From Mixophyes australis (lineage: Eukaryota; Chordata; Amphibia; Anura; Limnodynastidae): a stretch of 64,000 nt of DNA. Under the pieces are notes generated by a model, which worked only from the letters and a program-made list of their open reading frames with translations, did no database searches and was not told the DNA's origin. Position numbers and translations under genes: made by a program. Shown here in pieces: positions 41,336-52,903 of the stretch (its first letter is position 1; the number at the start of each line of letters is the position of its first letter). The DNA lies in the NCBI GenBank assembly GCA_036250195.1, contig JAVHZZ010000006.1, positions 166,118,424-166,182,423 of the forward strand, in the 5' to 3' direction.

Positions 41336-42992
41336 GTTTCCGTACCAGATATAAGATATGATAAGACTTATCAATATTCCAAGTGATTTTGTCTCAAAAT
41401 GGATGGTGAACGTTACACACCATCTATACGATTAGATAGCAGCGTACCAGATGCATAATCTTTAAAGCTTATCTGTATATTAAGGTCTTTATCCAGAATT
41501 CCTCAGGTCTCCAGGTTTAGGATACAATAGTTTAGCAAAAACAGATATATTAGATGATAGTACCAAATTAAAATATTATATGCCTACACACAGTGAAGAC
41601 AGACATTTTGTGAGCTGAATCAATATTTGTAATAATAAATTTGCTAGTGACAAGTAAAATTACAACGGTGTGTCTCATATCTCAAAAATGGCACTGGTTT
41701 CAAGTGAAATTATTATTATTATTATTATTATCTTTAATTTATAAGGCGCCACAAAGGGTCTGCAGTGCCGTACATGACATACAGAAAACAGTGAACCATG
41801 ACACAACATGATACAGAAAGAACAAAACAAGATCAAAAATATATACTCAGACACAGGTAACATGGTAATGCAAATCAAATTCTTACTGGGACAATGGGTG
41901 AAAGTGATGGTAGAAATCAGCGAGAAGTAGGCCGAAGCTTAAGAAAATAGGGCTAGGGAAGCAGGCCAAGAGGTACAGAGGGTGATGGAATAGCAGAAGG
42001 AGCACACAAGGAAAGAGGGCAAGTGAAATGCCTCATGCCTCAGTGATATAACAGGTTCAAAGTGAAATTATAGGTTGAATTCACATGAATACTGGTTTAG
42101 CCCTCAAAATAGCTGCCTCCACTGTGTAGATGACAGGAGGATATTGCAGTTGATTTATGAAGAACATTACAACCCACACAAGTTCCATGATAAAGTATTT
42201 TAAGAATCATCCGTCTATACAGTTACAGAACTGTAGTAGTACAGATTCAAAAATGCACAGTGATATATTTCCAATAAAGAATTACTAAAATATTCACAGC
42301 ATCAGTGAAATGGGCGCTGTGACCTGGCTTAGTTCAACCCTGGTTTTCATGCATTCTAAACAGATAACAATCACCTGGGCACAATACAGCATTGTGCAGC
42401 TACTGCTTTTTACATTCTTTCCCCATTACCTCTGGTTTTATGATATCAGTACTGTCTGACCTTGTTACCATAAAGAGGTAAAGGCCCTGAGTGGCAGCCC
42501 CTGTTTATCTTGGAGACACTTCAAAAGCATTTTTATTGCTCTTGAATTTAACAGTAAAACAAAATATATTGCTAATGCATTTAACTTGTTCAGCAGAAAC
42601 GGAGTTTTCTAACTAAAACACTATTGAGAGAAATTCTGAATACAAAAATGAACACTATAAAATTGTTAGTTGAATCTTTGTCATTTCAAGGATCTTAACG
42701 CCTAGCTGACATTTGCTAGACAAAAAAGATCCTCTATAGGTTATTTCACATGGGAACTTCAAGCTCAATAGACCACAATCACACTCAATAACTTGCACCT
42801 TCTTTGTGGAATAAGCCAAGCAAGCATAGCAGCTGGCAAATATTGAAGTTTGTATGAGGCAGTTTTTTATCCTATGAATTTATATCTTTTCTGGTATGCA
42901 AATAAAGAGAATCTGAAATGCGTAGCATTAAGGAAGACACAATAATCTGGCCAGTCCGTGATTCACTGACAAACTGTTTTATCTCTTTAAGA
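41336..42992. other. No gene; TTA microsatellite and SINE-like fragment
   Basis: 41710-41731 is (ATT)n, followed to about 41840 by 'tttataaggcgccacaaag' and 'cagtgccgtaca', an interspersed repeat 3'-end type frequent in frogs. The remainder shows no identifiable feature. Confidence 0.4.
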
Positions 42993-43643
42993 GTGGAAGT
43001 GTGATTTTATTAGATTAATAAAAGTACCTTCAAATAATTGCTCTATCAAGTACCCTTTTTTTCTCAGCACTCTCCATTCCTGATTAACTTATCCGGAGCA
43101 CTGATTTCTGGATATTTGATTGTATTCCATAGGGAGTCGTGTTAAACTCTTCCTACTCTTATACTGTATCACTCCACATGTTAACTTACACCGATGAGCT
43201 TCAACAAGGTTAGGTTTGAAAAAGTCTGTCTGTAGGTTGCACACTGTCTCAGACCAGGAGAGTATGTTGCTCTAAATGCCCAATGGACAAAGCATTAAAT
43301 CATTAGACTACCATTTAAATTTAATTCCCATAAATTCCAAAAATGAATTGGCCTCGCGACAGTGCATATTTTCCATCCCTACTTCCCCTATTGTAGGCTT
43401 TCATTTTGCCACAATTTCCAGGTACCAGGTATGCCATTTTGATCATTACAATGCTGGTGTTTGATTACTTTGTGTTCGTCCATATTAAAATGTCCGATAT
43501 ACATTATGTGCACTATATTAACGCAAAGATTTACAGATATTGCCAGAAAAGATGACGCCTGAAAAGTTGTACAAATGTTTTTCAGCAGCTGTTTAATCTC
43601 TTGTAAATATAACACACACATGAAACATTTTTCTATTTGAGCG
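42993..43643 (+). repeat. Tandem duplication, first copy (651 bp)
   Basis: The sequence from 'gtggaagtgtgatttta' to 'ctatttgagcg' is repeated immediately downstream with an exact 651-bp offset. Both copies contain the same short frames. No gene recognised in it. Confidence 0.95.
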
Positions 43644-44294
43644 GTGGAAGTGTGATTTTATTAGATTAATAAAAGTACCTTCAAATAATTGCTCTATCAA
43701 GTACCCTTTTTTTCTCAGCACTCTCCATTCCTGATTAACTTATCCGGAGCACTGATTTCTGGATATTTGATTGTATTCCATAGGGAGTCGTGTTAAACTC
43801 TTCCTACTCTTATACTGTATCACTCCACATGTTAACTTACACCGATGAGCTTCAACAAGGTTAGGTTTGAAAAAGTCTGTCTGTAGGTTGCACACTGTCT
43901 CAGACCAGGAGAGTATGTTGCTCTAAATGCCCAATGGACAAAGCATTAAATCATTAGACTACCATTTAAATTTAATTCCCATAAATTCCAAAAATGAATT
44001 GGCCTCGCGACAGTGCATATTTTCCATCCCTACTTCCCCTATTGTAGGCTTTCATTTTTCCACAATTTCCAGGTACCAGGTATGCCATTTTGATCATTAC
44101 AATGCTGGTGTTTGATTACTTTGTGTTCGTCCATATTAAAATGTCCGATATACATTATGTGCACTATATTAACGCAAAGATTTACAGATATTGCCAGAAA
44201 AGATGACGCCTGAAAAGTTGTACAAATGTTTTTCAGCAGCTGTTTAATCTCTTGTAAATATAACACACACATGAAACATTTTTCTATTTGAGCG
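43644..44294 (+). repeat. Tandem duplication, second copy (651 bp)
   Basis: Virtually identical to 42993-43643. I noticed one difference, 'attttgccac' versus 'atttttccac' near 43409/44060. No TIR, LTR or TSD at the junction, so simple segmental duplication is more likely than transposition; an assembly artefact is possible. Confidence 0.95.
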
Positions 44295-45037
44295 GTTTTT
44301 CAGCTAGCCATGAACGTTACTTTTTAACGGCTGTCAGAGGAGACTGTGTGACACCCTCTAGGTAAAGCCCACTTATTTTTTTAATTGTACAGGGGAAGGT
44401 ATATACTAACATTGTTTTATGCTATCCTTCTGTGAATTCTAAGAGGTAGTTGTGTCTTCAATCACTTTCATATTTTCACCCCTTTCTGCCCCTTAATAAC
44501 ATCAAAACTCAAGGAAGTCAAGTGTGTCTTGTCGCTTGACCATGGCCCCAATATATTGTGTTCTCAGAGGATTATCACACCTCAATAAAATTGACAGGAG
44601 AGCTCTGTGTAAATAGCTAGGTAAATTCTTAAAACAATATTTTTATGCATTTGTCACTTAATATTTACATTAGACAAATATGAAGTATGAAGGGAAAATA
44701 AAAAATAGAGGGTTGATAAAGACAGATCACCGCCGGGGAGTGGACCCCAGGTAAGCCTGTGGAATGGGGCCTATATTTAAGATATCTTCCTAGAGCTGCA
44801 TCAGTCAGTCATACAAACTAAAAGATTAATCTTAAAGACCCCCAGCACAGAAATTAACACACTGAGCTCCCAGTTTTGGGTCTACCTCTGGAGACTATGC
44901 ATGGGAAGTGAACTTGAAGTGTCAGTGTCTGATACCCCAGTCCATTCAAATAATTATAAATACGCAAAGAGATTGAGTAAGTCAAGTTGTGCCAACGCTG
45001 TTGTCTGAGGCAGATAACCAAGGGTCTTAGGCTAGGT
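44295..45037. other. No feature recognised
   Basis: Spacer between the duplication and a hAT-like terminus. No motif found. Confidence 0.4.
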
Positions 45038-45880
45038 CAGCGGTTCCCATAGTGTGCGCCGCGACTCCAAGGGGTGCTGCGGTGCTGTCACAGGGGTGCT
45101 GTGGCCAGGAAGAAAAGAAAAAAAAAAAACTTACCAATCCGGCGGCACCTGGGACTCAGCATCCTTCTCCCTCCTCGCTTCTCACTGAATGTCGAGAACG
45201 ACGTCATCACGTCCGACAAATTCAGTGAGAAGCGGCGGGAGAGAGGAGGATGCTGGGTCCCGGGCGCTGTCGGATTGGTAAGAAGACAGAAGAGAAGACA
45301 GAAGAAATAGAATAAAGAAGGCCAAGTATAGTAAGTAAAGAAAGGGTAGGGGAAATAGTGATAGGAAACAGCAATGGAGAGGCAAAATAATGAAGGGGGG
45401 GGGCAGGGTGAGGATGAAGAGGGGCAGAGTGAGGATGAAGAGGGGCAGAGTGAGTATGAAGAGGGGCAGAGTGAGGATGAAGAGGGGCAGAGTGAGGATG
45501 AAGAGGGCCAGAGTGAGGATGAAGAGGACCAGAGTGTTGATGAAGAGGGGCAGAGTGAGGATGAAGAGGGCCAGAGTGAGGATGAAGAGGGCCAGAGTGT
45601 TGATGAAGAGGGGCAGAGTGAGGATGGAGAAGGGCAGAGTGAGGAAGAAGAGGGGCAGAGTGAGGATGAAGAGGGGCAGAGTGAGGATGAAGAGGGGCAG
45701 AGTGAGGCTGAAGAGGGCCAGAGTGTGGATGAAGAGGGCCAGAGTGTGGATGTAGACGGCCAGAGTGAGGATGTAGAGGGCCAGAGTGAGGATGAAGAGG
45801 GGCAGATGGAGGATGAAGAGGGGCAGAGTGAGGATGAAGAAGGGCACAGAGTGTGTGTATGAATGGGCACAGTGTGATGA
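45038..45880 (+). mobile_element. hAT-like element, left end plus minisatellite, right end lost
   Basis: Starts CAGCGGTTCCCATAGTGTG, a common hAT-type terminus, followed by an A-run, a GC-rich stretch with 'gacgtcatcacgtccg', then a 21-bp minisatellite. No matching right TIR was found before the LTR-like sequence at about 45890, so it is truncated. Layout (GC-rich cargo, polypurine minisatellite) resembles 1428-3393. Confidence 0.6.
45395..45850 (+). repeat. 21-bp minisatellite (gatgaagaggggcagagtga)
   Basis: About 21 units of 21 bp, with variants such as 'ggccagagtgttgatgaag'. Because 21 is a multiple of three, all frames repeat cleanly, giving long acidic (EDEEGQS) and other frames on both strands. 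These are repeat artefacts, not genes. Confidence 0.95.
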
Positions 45881-45889
45881 TTTTTGTAC

Positions 45890-46420
45890 TCTCGGTTCTG
45901 ATCTCTGCCTGTGACCAGACCATCCCTGATTGCTGCCTGGATTGACCCATTGCTTTTGCCCCCGACTAAGTTTATCACTGCCTGGACCGACCTTTTGCAT
46001 GGTATTTGACTCTACTCGATTGGACTAACCTGTGTTTTGCCTGTTGTCCATGATACCATTGCCAGCCTCAGGTTTGTGGTGTTTACTCTCTGCTCCATTG
46101 GACTAACCTGTGTTCTGCCTGTTGTCTGTGATTCCATTGGCAGCCTTGAATCTGTGTTGCTAAAAACTGAACTTTTACCATTCCCTGCATCTGTGGCTCT
46201 AACCTGGTTGACCTGTTACCTTGTACTGTGGTTAACCCGTCATATACTGGAACTGTTGTTGCTATGGACTACACCTTGTTATTTCATAAGTTTGAAAGAC
46301 ACCATTGCTTACTGAGTTGCTGTTTACAGGTTCCTCTGCACCAATTGGCTTTCTACATGTATCTATTTAAATAAACATACTTTTGTCCCATCTCAGCCTT
46401 AATGAAGTTCCCCCTATAAT
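45890..46420 (+). mobile_element. Gypsy LTR-like sequence with internal duplication
   Basis: Rich in 'gacc..tgcctg' words like other LTRs here. A ~75-bp direct repeat ('ttggactaacctgtgttttgc', 'ttggactaacctgtgttctg') occurs at about 46019 and 46098. 'aataaacatacttttgt' at about 46369 supplies a polyadenylation signal. Boundaries unknown. Confidence 0.45.
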
Positions 46421-46559
46421 GCATTAGAGCACTTTCAACAAGATTCAAAGGCCCTGATTCAAATCCAAACTCAACTTAAGATGCGTTTTCAAATGAGCAC
46501 AGAACTTGTGTACACAGGTGCCTGTATTCAACTCCAAATGTGTCCAAAGATATGTTCTG

Positions 46560-47130
46560 TGATGATGCCAGGGTGTTGGGGCTTAGTATCTAGGGGGTTT
46601 TAGAACAAACAAGCAAGAAGAGATGGAATAGTGTATTTATTACAGAAACACAAAAACACAACTGTAAAGTAAGAGATAGAAAACAAATAAAATATGTTTA
46701 AAACAACACCCAGGATGTAAACAGATCTCATAAGAGTCACCACAGGACCCCAGAGTTAATAATATACCATCTGTTATAAAGTTCAATATAAAATAGAAAC
46801 CCTAATGGTGCCAGAGTCATTCTGAAATAGTGAACTAAGGACGCTAATTACCGGCGGCAATGACGTAAGCAGCCACTGCAAGGTCCCTGAGTAGCATTCC
46901 ATTGCCTAGCAACAGGACATGCATGCCCACAGGAAGCCCCCCGGCAGCCAAAATTGATGCACCTGGTTGCAGAGCAATCAGACATGGCCACAGAGCAGGA
47001 ATATGTCAGCTGTCCCTGTGCGGACGGAAGAACACAGGAACGTTGGCTGACAGGCGGCACGATGCCAGCATCCCTGAAGCCCCAACAGACATCACTTTAG
47101 CCTTGGATTCAACAGATGACAAATAAAGAC
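46560..47130 (-). mobile_element. Probable LTR or related repeat with X-box motifs
   Basis: 46840-47060 is GC-rich and includes 'ttgcctagcaac' and 'ggttgcagagcaatc', similar to the paired palindromes in the solo LTR at 28745. I infer a diverged relative in reverse orientation. No ends or TSD were found. 46421-46559 and 47131-47391 hold nothing recognisable. Confidence 0.35.
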
Positions 47131-47724
47131 ATAAGTACCCGACGGCCAACATGTTGCAGAGACAAAAAAAGTCAACTCAAGTTCACCCAGCCCAAATATT
47201 TAAAAGACAAATTAACCTATAGTATGTCCCATCATATCTAAAACTGAGTCCACATGATTCCCTGAGCCTTGAGCCACTGAACCTAGGAATTCAGGAGTTA
47301 TCCACACTACTCTCCTCCTACGGATTGCCTCACAGCCAAAATGGATGAAGTATGCTATTATCAGGAATCAGCAGTACAGGACATTATGTCACACTTCACT
47401 AGAGATATTCATTGACACCCGTGTTTTGGTTTTGGTTTTAGATCTGGATTAAGTTTGTGCTTTGATTTTGGCAAAACCGCCCTTGCGTGTTTTGGTTTTG
47501 GAACTGTGTTTTTTACAAAAATATATAAAATATGCTAGAATCACATAACTTTGCTCTATTTTTGTTCCTATATTATTATTAACCTCAATAAAACTAATTT
47601 CCTGCTCTTTCCAGTCAATTTTGACCACCTCACAGGTCACAATATTATTTTCACTCACTTTCAGACAAAGACTGCAGCGACCTGGCTGGATGCTAAGCGA
47701 CAGTGCAGCGACACAAACACATGA

Positions 47725-47986
47725 CAGTTCATAGCACATCTAGGAAACATTGCCACACAGCAGTGGCAGAAAATAAAAGTGGTGCAAGATGGAATTGTCC
47801 TTGGGCCCTCCCACCCACCCTTATGTAAGATTTTAAAAAGGACATGTACAGTTTAACAAACCAAGCACACGAGCGACAAGGAGTGCAACTTTTGTGGCCA
47901 AAGTGCTTGGTTTGCTTGGGCCCCACAAAATAGCTACCAATAGCTTAGCTGCCTTAAGCCCAACAGTGCTGTCAATTAACTCTACA
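47725..47986 (+). repeat. hAT module A, copy 1
   Basis: About 262 bp from 'cagttcatagcacatctag' to 'aactctaca', including 'gatggaattgtccttggg' and 'gtgcttggtttgcttgggc'. It recurs at 48566-48833 on the other side of NSMCE2 and, in the other element, at about 8715-8975. Confidence 0.85.
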
Positions 47987-47996
47987 TTATTAAACC

Positions 47997-48563
47997 ATGT
48001 CTGCTCGTGCTGCATCTTTAATCTCCTTCTCCTCTCTGGATACCTCCCTCTCATCCCTGAAGAACTGCCAAACTTATGTAGACACAGAAATGGATATTAC
48101 AACTGGAGTGGTATTAGATCAGCTTCATACAGACTGACACGGAACATGTGGGCAGCATGGAATCTGTCATGTTGGTATACGCTGCATTGAACAGAGATTA
48201 AAACCAATATATAGATACAGTTTATCAGACCGTACTTAAATTAAAACATGACCCACTGGATGAGATCCAGGATTTAAGAGAGCTTTTACACGAAAGACAC
48301 ACTGCGCTTCAGAAGAATTATACAGAGGAGGCCGAGGCAGGATGATAAATATGTCCAGTTTAAAGAACAGCTAAGAGACCTGAGAAAACAAATGGGTGTG
48401 TCACCAGCCCCTGCAGATGAAGATTTGTAAGTTGAAGACGAGGAGATCGCCGTCACGCAGAGCACTCCTATAATACAGTTGCAGTTGGTGAACCCAGTGA
48501 AAAACAAAGTATGTGGTCACACGTACGAGAGAGAAGCAATTGAAAGGATGACTGAAAACAAAC
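47997..48563 (+). pseudogene. NSMCE2: Captured NSMCE2 (MMS21) cDNA fragment, second copy
   Basis: Homologous to the copy at 8989, with the same 5' junction ('ctctacattattaaaccatg') and start ([15 protein letters not shown]). It has indels and stops from about 48135 on. Unlike the first copy it runs on into the [25 protein letters not shown] near 48490-48555 contains the zinc-binding Cys and His. A segment just before it is shortened. The product would have been the SMC5/6 SUMO ligase; this copy cannot be translated as such. Its survival past the point where the other copy switches to 18S shows the original capture was longer. Confidence 0.85.
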
Positions 48564-48565
48564 TT

Positions 48566-48833
48566 CAGCACTTATAGCACATGTAGGTAACATTGGCACA
48601 CAGCGGTAGCTGAAAGGAAAAGTGGTGCACGATGGAATTGTCCTTGGGACCCTTCCACCCACCCTTATAATGGATCTTAAAAAGGAAATGCACACTTTAA
48701 CAAACCAAGCACTTCAGCGACATGGAGTGCCACTTTTGTGGCTGAAGTGCTTGGTCTGTTTGGGCCCCCCACAAAACAAGCTAACAATGGGCTTAAGGCA
48801 GCTAAGGTAACAGTGCTGTCAATGAACTCTACA
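48566..48833 (+). repeat. hAT module A, copy 2
   Basis: A diverged direct repeat of 47725-47986, from 'cagcacttatagcacatgtag' to 'gaactctaca'. It continues into 'gtggcaagatgttgtcatc', the likely original sequence before NSMCE2 arrived. Confidence 0.85.
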
Positions 48834-49269
48834 GTGGCAAGATGTTGTCATCATCTTCACCCTCATCAGTGTGTACATCATTTCAACACAATATTAATTC
48901 ATACCACCATTACAGAAGTCTCTAACATAAATGTCAAAAACAAAAATGTAAAAAAAAGCTTTTACCGTTTTAAAGAAAAAAATACATGTTTAATAAAGGT
49001 GAAACTTTACTGTAGAAAAACATAAAATTGCCAACATGCCATTTTACCAAAATATTAATAAGCATTCCAGTATCAGCTAGTTTCCTACTCTCAGCTAGAT
49101 CTCAGCACCTGCAATCTACACTGTCATCATCCTCACCCTCAACAGTGTGTTCATTATCCTCACACAATACTAATTCATCCCCGCTGGAATCCACCATTGC
49201 AGAAGTCTCTGTACTTTGATCCAGATGCCAGTAAAAGCCATGCTCATGAAATTTGTAGTTCATTTTGAT

Positions 49270-50200
49270 GAACATCATATTTTACTCATTTTTAGGACGT
49301 AGCCTCCTACGCCAATCACTGACAAGGTTCTCGGTTGTGCTGAAAACTCTTTCCAAGTACACACTGGAGGGTGGACAGCTTAGGCATTACAAAGCGAGTT
49401 TGTACAAGGGTCTCCAAATTGCCTTTTTTTCCTCCCAGTATCTAAAGGGACTGTCTGACAGGTTTATTTCTATGCTGTCATTAAAATAATCCTCCACCAG
49501 TCTTTGGATGTTGATAGTAGGATCAGTTGGCGTTACAGCAGAGGTGCCACGATTTTTTGGCAAATCTTTTAGACCAGACCTGATATCAAAATGTACTGCT
49601 GAATCATCTGCATCATCACTGGGTCTCTTAGAAAAGCTTAGTTTAGCTTAATTTTCCTAGCAGCAATAGCCTGAGAAACTGAAGGAGGGGACATCATTGT
49701 GTCAGGTACCACTTCAGCAGTCAACTTGCTCACAAGGAGCTCATTGCATCTCTTGAGATCTGGGTCAGTTGGAAAGAAAGAGAAGACATAGCTCTTAAAC
49801 CTAGGATCATACACAGTTGATAAAATGTAGTGATCCAATTTCAAGATGTTAATAACTCTCGCATCTTGGCGAAGTGAATAAAGTACTTGATCTACAAGTC
49901 CTACGTAGTTAGCGGAATTGCTTAGTTTCATATCTTCCCTCAATTTCTCTTACCTGTTTTTCCAAAAGTATAATTAGGCGAATCACTTGACTCAAGCTAA
50001 CAGTGTCTGAATTCACTTCACAGGTGACTACTGCACAACACGGAAAGTATTTTCTACTGCCCTGGACTAAAGTACATTCCTCAAATTTGATTCTTCTTGC
50101 AGCAACTACCAACTCCTATATGCTGTTGCAGAATGCTGAAAATGATCCAAATTATTTTGGGCCATTATGTGACATGGTTATCATTTTAGACAAATGTTAG
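49270..50200 (-). pseudogene. hAT transposase (BED/ZBED type), C-terminal part
   Basis: Minus-strand frames read as the C-terminal half of a hAT transposase, which excises and inserts hAT DNA. From the N-terminal side: EIEGRYETKQ and VAARRIKFEECTLVQG (about 49910-50110, degraded), then HYILSTVYDPRFKSYVFSFF (49638-49943), YWEEKKAIWRPLYKLA, and the hATC dimerisation motif LERVFSTTENLVSDWRRRLR near 49290-49350. The N-terminal BED finger and first catalytic Asp region are absent. Frames are broken, so it is inactive. A transposase of this kind could have mobilised the elements at 8425 and 47400. Confidence 0.75.
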
Positions 50201-50205
50201 ACAAA

Positions 50206-50490
50206 TACACAGGCAATACTGTGTGCACTACTGTTGCATGCAGCTCTGCCTTCACAAGCAGTACAGTGTGAAGCGGAACATACCTCCCAACTGTCCTTGT
50301 AGTTGGACCAAACCTCACTAAAAGAGACAGTCACCAAAATCCTGGACTTCCCCGCCAGATTCAGGACAGTTGGTAGACTGTCCTGCTCTCTCCTACCTGT
50401 TCTTGTCACTTTCACCACTTTTGGCTGCTGGTGGCTTTAGTTGCTGCTTGTCTGGATCCTGGAATGTTGGAGGCCCTGTTTGAAAAAAAA
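50206..50490. other. Unclassified interspersed repeat
   Basis: 50283-50300 'catacctcccaactgtcc' and 50461-50480 'ggaatgttggaggccctg' look like imperfect inverted ends, suggesting a small MITE, but no TSD could be matched. Confidence 0.35.
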
Positions 50491-51039
50491 ATTAATACAT
50501 ATGCATATAATTCAGAAAACTCAGCCAGCCCTGGTGCTTACTCAATACAACCCATGTTTTTTTAATTAGGCCTCCCTCCAGCCTCAACATTAAATACACC
50601 TCACATTTAATTTAAAAAAAAACTATTTTCCTACCTCAAAACAACCCCAGCAATAAATTAAATTAAATAAATTAAATAGCATTTACGTTTAAGAATATAC
50701 CTATTTCCCTGAACCATCACTGCCATTAAATAATTCATGTTCACATTTAATAAATAGACGTTATTTTTTTCCCAAATAGCCCCACTTTCTATTAATAGCC
50801 CCCAAACCACCCCAGCATTAAATAAAAGGTCCAATCACGCCTTCTTAAATTGCTAGGCCCTAATATTAAAATAAATTGACCCACATCACCCCACAAATAA
50901 AATAGCACCAATTAAATAATTAGCCCCCACCTAAATTCCACCATTAAATTAATAGCCTACCTCCCACATTATATAACACTCTCCCCGCTTCCCTCATGCT
51001 TGAGTACGTGCCCTCAATTGAGCCACCATAGAGCCAACA

Positions 51040-51360
51040 AATCATATTATGCCACAATAGTGCCCCGTTCATATTATACCACAATAGTGCCCCGAAATCA
51101 TATTATACCACAATACTGCCCCCAGTTGATATTATGCCACAATAGTGTTCCAAAATCATATTATACCATACAGTAGTGCTCCAAATCATATTATGCCATT
51201 CAGTAGTGCCCCAAAATCAAATTATGCCACAATAGTGCCCCCAGTTCATATTATGCCACAATAGTGCCTCCAAATCATATTATGCCACACAGTAGAGCCC
51301 CCAAATCATATTATGCCATAGAGTAGTGCCCAAAAATCATATTATGCCACAGAGTGAACA
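51040..51360. repeat. Minisatellite, about 35-bp unit
   Basis: About nine units with 'atcatattatgccacaatag' and 'tgccccc'. Non-coding. Confidence 0.85.
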
Positions 51361-51449
51361 AATTAACACCACTAAATTATATTTGTACAAAATGTAAGTA
51401 TATATATATAAACATATGTATACAGTAGGAATAATTATGGATTATACAG

Positions 51450-52560
51450 CATCCTCCCCCCCTCCTTATTTTCTGTGTGGCATTCTTTCTCTCCCCCCCA
51501 GTGTAGCATCTGTTCTCCCCCCCCCCTTGAGGCATACTTTCTCCCCCCCACGTGTGGCATCCTTTTCTTTCTCTCTCCCCCCATGTGGCATACTTTCCCT
51601 TCTCTCCCACCTGTGTGGCATCCCTTCTCTTCTCCCCTTCCCCCATGTGGCTTACCTTCTCTTCTCCCCCAGCCTGTGTGGCATCTTTTCTCTTCTCCCC
51701 CCCACCTGTGTGGCATCCTTTCTCTTCTCCCCCCACCTGTGCGGCATTCTTTCTCTCCCCCACCACCTGTGTGGCATCCTTTCTCTTCCCCCCCCCACCT
51801 GTGTGGCACCCTTTCTCTTCTCCCCCCCACCTGTGTGGCATCCTTTCTCTTCTCCCCCCCCCCCACCTGTGTGGCATCTTTTTTCTTCTCCCCCCCTGTG
51901 TGGCATCCTTTCTCTCCCCCCTCGTGTGGCATCCTTTCTCTTCCTCCCCGTGTGGTATCCTTTCTCTTCCTCCCGTGTGGCATCCCCTTCCCCCGTGCAG
52001 TGTCCTCTCTCTTCTCCCCCCCATGTGGCATCCTCCCTCTTCTCCCCGCCTGTGTGGCATCCTTTCTCTTCTCCCCCATGTGGCATTCTTTCTCTCCCCC
52101 CTCGTGTGGCATCCTTTCTCTTCCTCCCCGTGTGGTATCCTTTCTCTTCCTCCCGTGTGGCACCTCCCCCGTGCGGTGTCCTCTCTCTTCTCCCCCCCAT
52201 GTGGCATCCTCCCTCTTCTCCCCGCCTGTGTGGCATCCTTTCTCTTCTCCCCCGTGTGGCATTCTTTCTCTTACCCCCCATGTGGCATCCCCTCTCTTCT
52301 TCCAACCCCCCGTGTGGCATCCTTTCTCTTTGCCCCCCCTGCATGGCATCCTTTCTCTACGCCCACCCCCCCCCCCCCCCCCCGGTGTGGCATCCTTCCT
52401 CTTCTCCCCCCGCTGTGGCATCCTTTCTCTTCTCCACCCCCCCATGTGGCATCTTTTCTCTCCTCACCCCCGTGTGGCATCCTTTCACTCCCCCCCCCCC
52501 CCCGTGTGGCATCCTTCCCTCCCTCCTGTTTTCTGTGTGGCATCCTCTCCCCCCCCTCCC
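51450..52560. repeat. C-rich minisatellite, about 35-45 bp unit
   Basis: More than 25 units with 'tgtgtggcatcctttctc' and a C-run of variable length. A ~145-bp higher-order block (51905-52050 and 52085-52230) is repeated. It yields long frames on both strands (up to ~497 codons), all low-complexity and repetitive; no gene. Confidence 0.95.
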
Positions 52561-52903
52561 CGGTTTAGTGTTCTTACCTTCTCAGCTTCTTTTTGCCTCT
52601 TATTTCTGTCTTCTGTCTTCGTCTCCTGTCTGCTCCTCTGACAGCTGCGTTACAGGACCCGGCCACTTTGAAAGTGTAGCGCTGCATGTGGCACATATGA
52701 TCTGGTGGCTGGTTTCTGGGGAGGGGCCAGCCACCAGGAAGCCTGTCACTGATAGGCTGTCACTATCAGTGCACTCACTGTGCAGTGACTGCCCGGGACC
52801 CGGCCCATCTGACCATCGGCCCTTCTGGCATTTGCTAGAAGTGCCAGATGGGCAGCCCGTCACTGGGTCCAGTGGATCTAGGCAGCGTCTGAATACAGTA
52901 GAA

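Larger units (their letters stand above)
47400..50205 (+). mobile_element. hAT element with NSMCE2 fragment and decayed transposase
   Basis: The left TIR TAGAGATATTCATTGACACC at 47400 and GGTTTTGG-rich subterminus match the element at 8425. Layout: module A (47725-47986), NSMCE2 fragment (47997-48563), a second copy of module A (48566-48833), intervening sequence, then a hAT transposase on the minus strand (49270-50200). The right TIR is missing: a different repeat starts near 50280. The preceding 8 bp (cacttcac) are the candidate TSD, partner unseen. Confidence 0.75.
50491..52868 (-). mobile_element. Minisatellite-bearing hAT-like element, reverse orientation
   Basis: 50560-50990 is rich in 'ttaaat' blocks that mirror the reverse complement of the AT-rich part of the element at 1428 (2520-2820). 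Two minisatellites follow. The right part (52640-52868) includes 'ggcatttgctagaagtgcc' and ends '...cagcccgtcactg', whose complement CAGTGACGGGCTGCCC is a hAT-like terminus. The other end and TSD were not found. Confidence 0.5.

Noticed and set aside
42993..44294. A pair of LTRs of a retroelement
   Set aside because: The copies directly abut with no internal region, no TG..CA ends and no target duplication.
45088..45978. Frames of 242-296 codons on the minus strand and an acidic repeat frame on the plus strand
   Set aside because: A 21-bp repeat unit repeats cleanly in all frames; no domain is present and the flanks are transposon sequence.
50013..50020. 'cacttcac' as the right TSD of the hAT at 47400
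   Set aside because: It lies within transposase coding sequence and is not next to a TIR; a chance match.
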